Below are positions 52,454 to 62,002 of a stretch of 64,000 nt of DNA, piece by piece. Position numbers and translations under genes: made by a program. Source of the stretch: CBDDEH01 sp965226865 (GTDB lineage Bacteria; Chloroflexota; Dehalococcoidia; Lucifugimonadales; JAGWBF01); contig CBDDEH010000004.1 of the NCBI GenBank assembly GCA_965226865.1, forward strand, positions 1,178,001 through 1,242,000, written 5' to 3'. The first letter of the stretch is position 1. Each line of letters starts with the position of its first letter. The notes beneath the pieces were generated by a model, which was not told where the DNA came from, ran no database searches, and worked only from the letters and a program-made list of their open reading frames with translations.

Positions 52454-53823
52454 TTTGTCGAATTTGTCCTTTGCGACTCCTCAATCTGACGGCACACGGA
52501 CACGATCTCTTCTGCCGGAGCCTGGCCGAAGGTCAGGATTCGGTCCCAGGCATCGTAAGCTAGAGGGGTTGCATCTCCCATATTGAGAAAGACCTCCGCC
52601 GTCACCGAGTAGCCTTGGATATGGCCGTCGGCGAAGGCGGCAATATCCACATCCTTGGATTTTTCGGGGAACTCCTCCTTGATGTAGCCAATCCACTCGT
52701 CAACCAGGGATGCTCGGGCAGGTTGCAGGAAATTGGCGCGGGCCATCGCTCTGCCGTAATCCTTGCTGACCAGGAACTGTACCAGCTTCCAAGCGGCTTC
52801 GGGATGGTTTGTCTTTGAATAGATGCCGTAGCCATCCGTTGCAGCAAGTGTAACCCGGCCTTCGGGACCGGCGGGCAGGGGCGCCACACCTACGCGGAAG
52901 TCAGCGTTGGTCAGCATATATTTTAGGGCCCACGAACCATCTTCCACCATAGCTGCCTTGCCTGAGCTGAAAGCAGTGCGAGTGTCCAGGTTCTGAACAT
53001 CCAGGGGTGTTGCCATAACCCCATCATCCCACATCCGTGCCCGCAACCATTCCAGGGCTTCCAGGGACTTGGGTTCGTCCATTGCACAACTGGTCGGGTC
53101 CGCAGGATCCACAAAATGGCCACCCCAGCTGTTCACATGTACCTGAATTCGATCCCAGGAGATATCGATCATACTTTCCCAAAGGTCGGTCTCTCCATTT
53201 CCATCCAGATCGTGGGTCAGAAGCTGCATCGCTCGCAGATAATCGCCATGGTCCCAGGTCCCGTCGGGATAATCCACGCCGTATTCGTCAAAGATATCTT
53301 TGTTGTAGTAGAGGGCCAGTGCCCCATGGTACTTGGGAACTGCGTACCGGCGGCCGTCTTCCGTCAGGAAAGAGCTGTACTGAGCTTCGTCCCATTCATC
53401 GATGATCCCCTGTTCCAGGTCTGCTTCGATATACGGAGTCAGATCCACAGCAAAACCTTTCTGTGCCCATATGGGGAAGAAGGTACAGCAGCCCCAGAAC
53501 ACATCGGGGGCGGTTCCCGCCTGCATATCTGCCAGCATCGTCTGCGAAAAACCTTGAGGGTCGGGGGTGTAGAACACACGGATGCCCGGGTTCTCGGCAT
53601 GAAACTGCTCAAGCATCCTCTGGGCCATGGGGGGGGACCAATCGGTGCGCCAGTCTTGGTAAACCAGCTGAATGCCAGGGTCGTCCGACGCTTCGTCACC
53701 TCCACTAGATGAGCCACAAGCTATAAGAAGGGTGCTGGCTATAGCCAGCACCAACATGGTCAAAAATCCTTTCCCTAATATGCGACCACTAGCAAGTGTC
53801 TGACCCTGCTTCGAATCTGTCAT
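52450..53823 (-). CDS. Extracellular solute-binding protein (family 1), lipoprotein
   Basis: 457 residues. A lipoprotein signal ends LVLAIASTLLIACGSSSGG. The mature part resembles sugar-binding family 1 proteins: QLVYQDWRTDWSPPMAQRMLEQFHAENPGIRVFYTPDP, GTAPDVFWGCCTFFPIWAQKG, YAVPKYHGALALYYNKDIFDEYGVDYPDGTWDHGDYL. There is no permease or ATPase gene nearby. Instead the next genes are a CACHE histidine kinase and a response regulator, so the protein may deliver ligand to the kinase rather than to a transporter. The IS3 element at 53825 begins 2 bp upstream of the ATG and removes any native ribosome site. Confidence 0.88.
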   Translation of the reverse strand: MTDSKQGQTLASGRILGKGFLTMLVLAIASTLLIACGSSSGGDEASDDPGIQLVYQDWRTDWSPPMAQRMLEQFHAENPGIRVFYTPDPQGFSQTMLADMQAGTAPDVFWGCCTFFPIWAQKGFAVDLTPYIEADLEQGIIDEWDEAQYSSFLTEDGRRYAVPKYHGALALYYNKDIFDEYGVDYPDGTWDHGDYLRAMQLLTHDLDGNGETDLWESMIDISWDRIQVHVNSWGGHFVDPADPTSCAMDEPKSLEALEWLRARMWDDGVMATPLDVQNLDTRTAFSSGKAAMVEDGSWALKYMLTNADFRVGVAPLPAGPEGRVTLAATDGYGIYSKTNHPEAAWKLVQFLVSKDYGRAMARANFLQPARASLVDEWIGYIKEEFPEKSKDVDIAAFADGHIQGYSVTAEVFLNMGDATPLAYDAWDRILTFGQAPAEEIVSVCRQIEESQRTNSTN

Positions 53824-53841
53824 GTCAAGTGGACCCCATCA

Positions 53842-54777
53842 TCAGGACAGCGGTGAGGCTAAAATAAGAGAGTCTACCGCTGGGGTGTCTCGTAAACCTT
53901 CATCCGATGGTAAGGCTCGTGGAAGTTCCAGTAAACACCTTTGTGGGCTCACTGCTTGGAACACCTGACCCGGTGACCGATAGCCCAGGGCTTGATGGGG
54001 CCGCTCTTGGTTGTAGAAGGCCAGATAAGCCCCAATCCCCTTTCTGGCCTCAGTCCCATTTTGGTATGCCTTCAGGTACACCTCCTCGTACTTGATGCTG
54101 CGCCACAGCCGTTCCACGAAGACGTTGTCCATGCACCGGCCCCTGCCGTCCATGCTCACTTGAACGCCTTGCGCCACCAGCATGCTGGTGAAGGCCTCGC
54201 TGGTGAACTGGCTGCCCTGGTCGGTGTTGAAGATCTGTGGCCGACCCTTGCTCAAGGCCTCTTCCAGAGCCGCAACACAGAAGTCTACCTCCAGGGTGTT
54301 GGACAGCCGCCAGGCCAGCACGTAGCGGCTGTGCCAGTCCATGATGGCCATCAAGTAGAGGAAACCCCGAGCCATGGGTATGTAGGTGATGTCGGTGGCC
54401 CACACCTGGTTGACCCGGTTGATCTCCAGCCCCCTGAGCAAGTACGGATAGACCTTATGCCCTGGGTTTGGCTTGCTGGTGTTGGGACGCCGGTAGATGG
54501 CCTCCAGGCCTATCAGCTGCATCAGCCGGCGGACCCGCTTGCGGTTGACCTGGTGTCCGTGATTTCTGAGCCAGGCAGTCATCCTTCTGGAGCCGTAGAA
54601 AGGTGTCTTCAGGTACTGTTGGTCTATGAGGGCCATCAACTCCAAGTCCTCGGCGCCGGCCTCGGTTGGCAGGTAGTACAACGCGGAGCGGCTGATACCC
54701 AGCAAGGCGCACTGGCGCACCAGAGACAGCTTCGGTTCTTCTCGGTCAATCATGGCCCGGCGTTGGGACCGGCTCAC
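53842..54777 (-). CDS. IS3-family transposase orfB (DDE integrase)
   Basis: 311 residues. After an N-terminal HTH_21-type region (YGSRRMTAWLRNHGHQVNRKRVRRLMQ) comes the rve core: WATDITYIPMARGFLYL (first Asp), IFNTDQGSQFTSEAFTSML (second Asp), MDNVFVERLWRSIKYEEVY (Glu). It cuts and joins the IS ends. It overlaps orfA by 4 bp, so it may be made by coupling or frameshifting. Confidence 0.93.
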   Translation of the reverse strand: MSRSQRRAMIDREEPKLSLVRQCALLGISRSALYYLPTEAGAEDLELMALIDQQYLKTPFYGSRRMTAWLRNHGHQVNRKRVRRLMQLIGLEAIYRRPNTSKPNPGHKVYPYLLRGLEINRVNQVWATDITYIPMARGFLYLMAIMDWHSRYVLAWRLSNTLEVDFCVAALEEALSKGRPQIFNTDQGSQFTSEAFTSMLVAQGVQVSMDGRGRCMDNVFVERLWRSIKYEEVYLKAYQNGTEARKGIGAYLAFYNQERPHQALGYRSPGQVFQAVSPQRCLLELPRALPSDEGLRDTPAVDSLILASPLS

Positions 54778-55058
54778 AACCCGAAGCTCCGTGACAAAAA
54801 ATCCCGTTCCACCTTGAGCTGCCCAATCTGTTGGTAGAGCTGGGCAGTGAGGACCTCTTGGTCCTTCTCCTGACGTCCAGCACCATTTTCAAAGAGGTGC
54901 GGCGCCCCCTGAGTCAAGGCCTTCTTCCAGGCATGGATCTGGCTCGGGTGGACTTCAAACCGGCTGGCCAGCTCTGCAATGGTGTGCTCCCCTTGGAGCG
55001 CGGCCAAAGCCACTTTGGCCTTGAAGACTGGGCTGTGCTTCTTACGTGTTTGCTTCAT
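54774..55058 (-). CDS. IS3-family transposase orfA
   Basis: 94 residues: RKKHSPVFKAKVALAALQGEHTIAELASRFEVHPSQIHAWKKAL is the HTH, followed by a leucine-zipper-like coiled coil (LTAQLYQQIGQLKVERDFL). It binds the IS ends and partners orfB. AAGGAGCAGGAC lies just before the ATG. Confidence 0.92.
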   Translation of the reverse strand: MKQTRKKHSPVFKAKVALAALQGEHTIAELASRFEVHPSQIHAWKKALTQGAPHLFENGAGRQEKDQEVLTAQLYQQIGQLKVERDFLSRSFGL

Positions 55059-55137
55059 GTCCTGCTCCTTGTTTCCGTCCTATTTTAGGAGCGGGACTCT
55101 CTCTTAGCCACCTGTCCGAATTTTGGGGTCCACCTCA

Positions 55138-55280
55138 ATGAGCTAGTCCTCGATTCCCGTCCGAACAATACGTTCCTAAAGTTTATCGACGCCTCAGAAG
55201 TGGGTCAATCAAACGTACTCCACATTCTAGGGGAGTTGCATCAGCCAAACGGTCGATCAACCGGTCATCAATATTCATGA
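55138..55280 (+). other. Possible gene remnant beside the IS3 element
   Basis: From the IS edge the plus strand is open for about 47 codons with protein-like composition (LVLDSRPNNTFLKFIDASEV, then SNVLHILGELHQPNG), stopping at TGA 55278-55280. I cannot identify it. It may be the end of a gene cut by the IS or simply chance. The stretch to the MMPL start (55281-55383) shows nothing else. Confidence 0.25.
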
Positions 55281-55383
55281 GCCCTGAGAGAACGTATTGC
55301 TAACGGCAGGATACATAGGACAGCCGATGACGGTTCCAGGGTGGCGCCCCACAATGGCCGCTATCAAGTTCAGGAGGGATAAA

Positions 55384-57675
55384 ATGAAGAACGCAGATGA
55401 TAGCAGAGTCATGGGCCCTTCGGATCGTACATCACAGGTGAACCCTACAGAGGTAGACACTAGTGGTCTTTCCTTTACCGGACGCATAGCTCATTGGAGT
55501 GCCACCCACCGGTGGTGGGTAGTGGGCGGTTCGTTGCTGTTCATCGTTCTGGCATTCATGGTATTGGGAAACGTGGAAACGAAGACCCTCGAGTATAACG
55601 GCGAGGGTGAGTCGGCGAAGGCGTTTGACCTCATAGGAGATAGATTCGATGTGGTCGTGACCCCCACTGAGCAGCTCGTCTTCAGCAACCCGTCGCTGGA
55701 CGTGAATAACCCAACTTATCGCTCGACAGTGGAGGGCTTGGTACAGCAGCTTCGCGCTCTGCCAGAGGTCGAATCGGTGTCAAGCTACTACGACACCCAG
55801 GACCCGGGGATGGTGTCGGATAACGGTACAGTCCTGCTGGCACAGGTAGTGATCGAAGGAGACGCGGATGACGCGTTGGACAAGGTAGACGCGGTCGTCG
55901 ATACGGTCCGCGCTGCCTCTGACGATGCCGCCGGCTTCGAGATTGCGATAGCCGGCACTACGTCCATAGAGAAGCAGATCGAGGACATAGATAAAGAGGA
56001 CTTCCAGACCATGATAGTGATAACCATGGTGCTGGCGTTGGTCCTGATGCTGTTTGCCTTCCGCGCTGTCGTGGCGGCAGCCCTTCCCCTTATACTGGCC
56101 ATAGGCTCAATCTTCAGCGCCCTGGGCATTGCAGCCTTGGTTAGCCATGTATACCCGATGATAGAGTTTCTCGCCCAGGTGGTGCTGCTGATGGGCATGG
56201 CGGTGGGCGTGGACTACTCTCTGTTCATAGTCAGCCGCTTCCGCAGCGAGCGTAAGGCCGGCAGGTCCAAGCTGGAAGCCATCGCGGTAGCCAGCAACAC
56301 AACCGGCCGAGCTGTGTTCTACGCCGGCATCACCGTAGTGCTGTCCCTGGTCGGACTCATGCTGACCAACAGCACCCTCTTCATCTCAATGTCCGTCGGC
56401 GTAATCATAGTAGTCACCCTGGCCATTATCGGCTCGCTGACCTTACTACCCGCGATGCTCGCTATCTTGGGCGACAACGTGAACCGGCTTCGTCTGCCCA
56501 TTATCGGACGTGAGACCAAGGACGAGGGAGGCATCTGGAGCGCCATCACAGATAAAGTCCTGGCTAGGCCGGGCGTGCTGGCCACAGTCACCGCGGGCGC
56601 CCTCATCCTCCTGGCGACACCGGTGATCTTTCTGAACCTCGGGTTCAATACCGGTGCAAACGGCTTACACGATGACGTCGAAGCCAAAAGGGCTCTCCGA
56701 TTACTGGAGGAGCACTTCAACGTGGGCCTCGCTAATCCGGCCTATGTCGTGGTCGACGCTTCGGATGTCAACTCAACTGAAGTACAGGCGGGTGTGGACA
56801 GCCTCTTGCAGCAGGTGGATCAGGACGAATCCTTCTTCCCTCCATTCAACGTTAGAATAAACCAGGCAGGAGACCTCCTGGTAGTTGAAGTCCCCACGAT
56901 AGGGGCCATCGACGATGAGATATCTGAGAACGCCGTAAAGCACCTCAGCGACGACATAATTCCCGCAGCGTTCGATGGCAGCGGAGCCCAGGTCTACGTT
57001 TTCGGCGCAACGGCAGGAAGCCTGGGCTTCACGGACCAGATGGTCGGTAAAGCCCCTTACGTGTTCGGCTTCGTGCTGGGGCTGGCTTTCCTACTCTTGC
57101 TGGTCATGTTCCGCTCCATAGTGATACCTGTGAAGGCCATCGCCCTCAATCTCCTTTCGGTGGGTGCGGCATTAGGGGTGGTGGTCATGGTGTTCCAGTG
57201 GGGCTGGGGTATCGGACTTCTAGGCTCCGACGCCACGGGCATCATCGGAGCATGGCTTCCCCTGTTCCTGTTCGCCATCCTCTTCGGCCTGTCCATGGAC
57301 TACCATATGCTCATGCTGAACCGGATCAAAGAGGCCCACGACCAGGGCTACAGCAATGAAGAGTCGGTGTCTATCGGTATCAAAGTGACTGCCGGACAGA
57401 TTACGGCAGCAGCTGCGATAATGGTCGGTGTCTTTGGGGCCTTCGCCCTGGGTTGTGGAATAGCGACGCAGCAGATGGGCCTGGGCCTGGGCGTTGCGGT
57501 GCTCATAGACGCCACGGTCGTTCGCTCGGTGTTGCTGCCGGCTTCCATGAAGCTGCTGGGCGACCGGAACTGGTACCTGCCCAGCTGGCTTGACTGGCTG
57601 CCCAAGGTTTCAACCGAGGATAAGGAATCCACGCCGAGCCTGCCAGCACCTGTGCTTCAGACTCAGGCAGACTAG
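55384..57675 (+). CDS. MMPL-type RND transporter
   Basis: 763 residues from ATG 55384 after AGGAGGG. Open sequence upstream is ignored. There are about 12 membrane helices in two repeats, each with a first helix, an external loop of about 140 residues and five further helices. VDYSLFIVSRFRSERKAGRSKLEAI and LSMDYHMLMLNRIKEAHDQGYSNEESV carry the Asp-Tyr pairs that relay protons in MMPL proteins. They export lipids or hydrophobic compounds, or hopanoids in some bacteria. The substrate is not predictable here. A strong terminator follows at 57706. Confidence 0.9.
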   Translation: MKNADDSRVMGPSDRTSQVNPTEVDTSGLSFTGRIAHWSATHRWWVVGGSLLFIVLAFMVLGNVETKTLEYNGEGESAKAFDLIGDRFDVVVTPTEQLVFSNPSLDVNNPTYRSTVEGLVQQLRALPEVESVSSYYDTQDPGMVSDNGTVLLAQVVIEGDADDALDKVDAVVDTVRAASDDAAGFEIAIAGTTSIEKQIEDIDKEDFQTMIVITMVLALVLMLFAFRAVVAAALPLILAIGSIFSALGIAALVSHVYPMIEFLAQVVLLMGMAVGVDYSLFIVSRFRSERKAGRSKLEAIAVASNTTGRAVFYAGITVVLSLVGLMLTNSTLFISMSVGVIIVVTLAIIGSLTLLPAMLAILGDNVNRLRLPIIGRETKDEGGIWSAITDKVLARPGVLATVTAGALILLATPVIFLNLGFNTGANGLHDDVEAKRALRLLEEHFNVGLANPAYVVVDASDVNSTEVQAGVDSLLQQVDQDESFFPPFNVRINQAGDLLVVEVPTIGAIDDEISENAVKHLSDDIIPAAFDGSGAQVYVFGATAGSLGFTDQMVGKAPYVFGFVLGLAFLLLLVMFRSIVIPVKAIALNLLSVGAALGVVVMVFQWGWGIGLLGSDATGIIGAWLPLFLFAILFGLSMDYHMLMLNRIKEAHDQGYSNEESVSIGIKVTAGQITAAAAIMVGVFGAFALGCGIATQQMGLGLGVAVLIDATVVRSVLLPASMKLLGDRNWYLPSWLDWLPKVSTEDKESTPSLPAPVLQTQAD

Positions 57676-57705
57676 ACCAAGCAAGGAGAGTACGATAACG
57701 CAACT

Positions 57706-57738
57706 GCAAAAGGCCGATCTTCTGAGTCGGCCTTTTGC
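57706..57738. terminator. Rho-independent-like terminator after the MMPL gene
   Basis: GCAAAAGGCCGA (57706-57717), loop TCTTCTGAG, TCGGCCTTTTGC (57727-57738): a perfect 12-bp stem with four T in the descending arm. It lies 31 bp after the MMPL stop. Confidence 0.75.
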
Positions 57739-57840
57739 TCGTGTACTTTCCCGATCAGATAGTCAGCATCCCGAGATCCAGATGGTAACAACTGGAACGT
57801 CGACCAAGAGACTACAGCGTTCTGTCGAAAGGAGGGGATC

Positions 57841-58799
57841 ATGGCCCATTCAACCAATTCTGGCGTAGAGGCCGACCATTCGGCTCGTGCCCTCGAGATA
57901 AACGAAGCTACGAAGGTATATGGCCGCCGTGCGGTGGTCGACAAGGTTTCCTTCGTGGTGGAGCGCGGCGAGATTTTCGGCTTGGTTGGCCCCAATGGCT
58001 CTGGCAAGACGACTACAATTCGCATGGCATTAGACATTATCCGTCCGGACACAGGCCGGCTGAGCCTCTTGGGAGGAACGCCCACGCGGGATGCACTGAT
58101 GCGCATCGGGTATCTGCCGGAGGAGCGGAGACTGTACCGGAAGGAGCGGGTACTGGACATCCTGCGCTATTTCGGACGGCTCAAGGGGCTGGCCACCACC
58201 GTGGCCGAAGCGAGGGCAGAGCAGATGCTCAGGCGCGTCGGCCTCCACGAACATCGTTTCTCGAAGGTGGAGTCCCTCTCCCGCGGTATGAGCCAGCTGG
58301 TGCAGTTCGCCGGGGCGCTGGTCCACGAGCCCGACCTGATCATCCTGGACGAGCCCTTCTCCGGCCTCGATCCCCTCAACATGCAGCTAATCAAGGAGAT
58401 CATTAGGGAGCAACAGCAGCGCAGCGCGGCGCTGCGATTATATTCAGTACCCACCGAATGCCGGATGTTGAGGAGTTGTGCGAACGGGTGCTCCTGATCA
58501 GCGATGGTAAAGTCCTCCTTTATGGGCGACTGGACGAGCTAAAGAGGTCCAGGGGCTCCCGTAGCGTACGCGTAGTAGCGGAGAGGCAACCGGATGGGAT
58601 AACGACAGAGGTGTTACAAGCGGAGCGCCGTAACGGCCACTTTGAGTATCTGCTGCGCAAGGGGGTAGAGCCTGACGCAGTGCTTCGGTCCTTCCTGGAC
58701 GCCGACATTTCAATAGAACGGTTCGAGGTGGCCTTGCCGACTTTGAGCGAAATCTTCGTCGAGGAGGTGAGTCATGCGCGGAACTCTAACAGAAATTAG
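57841..58799 (+). pseudogene. ABC-2 exporter ATPase (NatA-like), frameshifted
   Basis: The first part (57841 to about 58430) has Walker A GPNGSGKTTT, the Q-loop region GYLPEERRLYRKERVLDIL, signature LSRGMSQLVQ (a variant of LSGGQ) and Walker B LIILDEPFSGLDP. A one-base shift in the GC-rich run near 58424-58437 (CAGCGCGGCGCTGCG) moves the H-loop STHRM and the C-terminus to another frame (58437-58799). Joined, they give a normal 315-residue ATPase. The lesion might be a sequencing or assembly artefact, but the permease next door is clearly broken too. Confidence 0.82.
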
Positions 58800-59495
58800 G
58801 ACGATCTTAACAGAGGAGTTTCGGCGGACAATCCAGCGCAGGATCTACCGCATCCTGACGCTGGCTGTCCCGGTCATCCTGCTGGTCCTGCTTGTTGCGG
58901 TCCCGGTTATCCGTGGGATCTCGGACGATGATGAAGACCGCGATAAAGACCAAGATAAGATCGGCATTCTGGAACTCTCCGGCGAGCTAGCGTTAGACGC
59001 AGGCACGGTGCCAGGGTTTCAGACATATCAGGACCGGGAGTCAGGGATAGCTGCGCTTCTGGCTGACGAGATCAAAGGGTTCTTCGTTATTCCGGAGGAC
59101 TATTTGTCCACGGGGAAGGTCGAATGGTTTGATCCTGGCGTCGGCTTTACCGGCGGGTCCAAGGGCAGAGTCCGGGAGTTCCTGAGGGCTGCACTGGTCG
59201 CTGATGACCTGGCGCCAGAGTTGGTGACGCGATTGCTCGATCCGGCCGACTTCGACCGCATCAAAGTTAACGAAGACGGTTCGACCGATAAGGATCCTGA
59301 CAAGGTTGATTCCCTCGTAACAAGGCCTGTTTGAGATGAGCCCTGGCGTGCGAAGGTGGTCTGGAGCGGAGGAGGCCACGGGATGCCGGCTGCTGGCCTC
59401 ACCGCCCTATCTGCTGCGCTCAGGACAAGCGTGATCCCGTTGCGGTACCCCTTCCGTGGCTCAGGGCACCCGGTGGAAGTTGTGGAGCGGCGCCC

Positions 59496-61180
59496 TCATG
59501 CGGCCGCGACCGCAGGTACCGTCCCGACCGCCCGCTGAGCCGTGTTCTCCATCTCCACCAGGCGTGCATGGACCATCCGCTTGAAGTTGCACGCCAACGC
59601 CTTCAGGTAGACGGCAAGCCGCACCCGACGGCCCCCTCGCACCCGCAAGCGCCCAAGCCCGTGGGCGCGCTTCAGCTCGGAGTTCGTTCCCTCGATACCA
59701 GCCCTTATGTCATACCGCTTGCGCCACTCCTCGGTGGCCTCGGCCCTCCGGCGCCGCTCGATGTTCACCTTCGCCAGGTCCGCCTTGAGGACGTAGGCCC
59801 CCGCACGCCGGTCCAGCTTCACCGGGCAACGGGATCGCAAGGGGCAGGGCTCGCATGTTGTCCCGGCAAAGTGGACCTCTACCCGCTCCGGCGCATCCTT
59901 CAGCTCGTACTCCTCGATGGACGGGTGGCCGGCGGGGCACGCCGTGGCCTGCTCCCCTGTGACGTCGATCTGAAAGTCCGCGGCGGTGAGCGGCGGTGGT
60001 CCGTCACCCTCTCCTTCGTGCGAGTTCCCCGGCGCGAGGCTTCGAAGGCATTGCGGCCCGACCCATACGCCGTGTCGGCGAAGAGCTCGTCCGGTCGGAC
60101 CTTCCGCTCCGCGAGCCCGTCAACGACCGGCACGCTCACGTCGGTGTCGCTCCCACTCGAGGGGGTCACCTCCACGTGGGTGATGAGCTGGGTGGCGTTC
60201 TCCTCGTGGCAGGTCTCCGCCACCTGCACCTCGTACCCCTTCCCCTTGTGGCCGCTGTAGGTCACATCCGGGTCGTGGGGCGATTGCAGCGAGTCGGCGG
60301 ACACCTGCTTCGGGTCCTTCAAGGCCACGGGCACCTTGCATTCCCCAGCATCGTCGTCATCGTCCCTGGGGCGCCCGTCCTGGTGTTTGCCCACATGGCA
60401 CTGCTCCCGCAGCAGCCGCTCCAGCAGCCGGTACTCCTCCAGCTGGGCAGCAGTCGTGCCATGGAACCGGTCCACCAGCCGGTAGAGGTCCCGGGCACAG
60501 ACCGAAAGGCGTCGCCGACCCTCCCCCGTGCGGGCGTCCTCGTAGTGGGTCGCCTCGTCTTCTTCCTTCAAATAGCGCCCTAGGAGGCCCTCCGGAACCC
60601 CAGGGCGAAGCTCTGGGTGCTCCCAGCGCAAGGCCCGCAGGAACAACCGCATCGTCTCACAGAACAGGCCCAGCCGGGTGAGTGTGGCGATGTTGCTCAT
60701 GATGTGGGTGGAGTCCAGCCGTTGCTTTCCGGTGCGTATGCCCAGCGCCTGGATGATCCGGTCCGTGGTCTCCTGGAAAGCCAGCCAGCCACCGTCGTGC
60801 TGCATCAGGCGAACTCGGAAGTTGTGGAGGGTCTTCTGGGGCAGGTGGGTCTCCTCGATGTCCAGCCGCAGGGCGTGGTGCCAGAGCAGAGCCTGCCCTG
60901 AGCTTGCCGAAGGGTTGAACTCTAGTTGTTCCAGAGCTTCATCGTCGGTGAGGTTGAACATCTCTTTGAGGAGGTGGACCCCGAGGACGGTCTGCACCGC
61001 CCGGTTGGGACGGCCGTTGTCCACGCAGTACATGGGAGCAAAGCGCTCCTCGTCAATCAGGGGGAGCGCCTCGTTTCGGAAAACCTCGGCCCAACTTCTC
61101 TCCAGGCGCTTAGCCTTCTTCGGCGTCACCAGGAACTGGGACTGCCAGAGGCTCTCTTGCGGGTCTCGTATTCGGAACAT
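59496..61180 (-). pseudogene. IS1182-like transposase, frameshifted
   Basis: The N-terminal frame (59900-61180) has the DUF772-type start FRNEALPLIDEERFAPMYCV, GRPNRAVQTVLGVHLLKEMFNLTDDEALEQLEF and LRLDIEETHLPQKTLHNFR, then SDTDVSVPVVDGLAERKVRPDELFADTAYGS. Near 60010-60030 the frame shifts, and the remainder continues in another frame as LTAADFQIDV, CEPCPLRSRCPVKLDRR and ERRRRAEATEEWRKRYDIRAGIEGTNSELKRAHGLGR with the terminal DDE Glu region. A short PSASSGQA insert sits after LEFN. One indel would restore the protein. Confidence 0.82.
60892..60914. repeat. In-frame micro-repeat in the transposase (encodes PSASSGQA)
   Basis: CCTGCCCTGAGCTTGCCGAAGGG on the plus strand is a member of the widespread CTTCGACAAGCTCAGGGCAGG repeat family. 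It is inserted in frame between LEQLEFN and LLWHHALRLD. Related fragments occur at 22662-22690. It adds about eight residues without breaking the frame. Confidence 0.6.
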
Positions 61181-62002
61181 CCTCCCCTCCCTCGGCCAGG
61201 CGCAGCGCCCACGACCTTTTATTACATTATCCCCACCTTGCCCCAGGCTGGCGAGGGGTTTTTACGAACAAATCAAGAGTTGGCCGCATCCTGATCCCAC
61301 TCCTATTTGGCGGGCTACTGATGTTCGGGATTATGTTGGGCGGCAGTATCCTGATGGAAAGCGTCTCCGAAGAGAAGGAGACCCGCATGATCGAGATTCT
61401 CCTGACCTCTGTCTCGCCGCTTGCGGTAATGGTTGGCAAGGTCCTTGCCCTCGGTGCGGCTGGCCTCATCCAGCTTGCCGTGTGGGTGGCTTCGGTCGCG
61501 ATCATCGGTCCTCTCATCTTCGATCAGATCCCTGATGCCGGCCAGGGCCATTGAGCCAGGGCTCATGGCCCTGGTGATCGCGTTTTTCCTCACCGGCTAC
61601 CTGGTCTTTGCCGTGACGATGGCGGGTATCGGCGCAGCAACGGCGTCTACCAAAGAGGCGTCACAGATTTCCATGATAGCCACCATGCCGGGCTTTGTGC
61701 CGGTGTTGTTGATCGGGATGCTCCTCGAGAACCCAGACGGTGGGGTTTCCCGGCTCCTGTCATTCATCCCTTTCACAGCACCGGTGACGATGATGGTCCG
61801 GCTGGCTGCATCAGATGTCCCGCTCTGGGAGGTCGTGGCGAGCCTTGCAGTGTTGCTGCTGACTGGTGTGGCTCTGGTGTGGCTATCAGCACGGGTGTTC
61901 CGCGCTGGGCTGCTGATGTATGGCCAACGGATGAGCCTGCGTGGCGTGTTCGCTGCTCTGCGCCAGGCGAGCTAGAATGGCATATCCGGGTTCAAAATAT
62001 CG

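Larger units (their letters stand above)
53825..55137 (-). mobile_element. IS3-family insertion sequence (about 1313 bp), probably intact
   Basis: The left end TCAAGTGGACCCCATCATCAG and the complement of the right end TGAGGTGGACCCCAAAATTCG are inverted repeats sharing GTGGACCCCA. The 3-bp ATG on each side (53822-53824 and 55138-55140) is a likely target duplication. It carries orfA and orfB with intact frames. It is inserted at the start codon of the solute-binding protein gene. Confidence 0.85.
59308..61274 (-). mobile_element. IS1182-like insertion sequence (about 1967 bp)
   Basis: The left end GATTCCCTCGTAACAAGGCC (59308 on) and the complement of the right end GATTTGTTCGTAAAAACCCC (from 61274) agree at 14 of 20 positions. 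Flanks CAAGGTT (59301-59307) and AAGAGTT (61275-61281) may be a decayed 7-bp target repeat, the length seen at the MITE at 822-982. The MITE shares these end sequences. The element contains one transposase gene, now frameshifted. Confidence 0.8.
58774..61975 (+). pseudogene. ABC-2 exporter permease (NatB-like), split by an IS and a frameshift
   Basis: The N-terminal part (58774-59307) has one membrane helix (ILTLAVPVILLVLLVAVPVI) and an external domain, and runs up to DPDKV. After the IS the frame resumes at 61278 or so with GRILIPLLFGGLLMFGIMLGGSILMESVSEEKETRMIEILLTSVSP, the core ABC-2 signature. A further frameshift near 61540-61560 separates the last helices (LMALVIAFFLTGYLVFAVTMAGIG to 61975). 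Without the IS the join DKV-GRILIP is in frame. It starts 26 bp inside the end of the ATPase gene. Confidence 0.85.
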
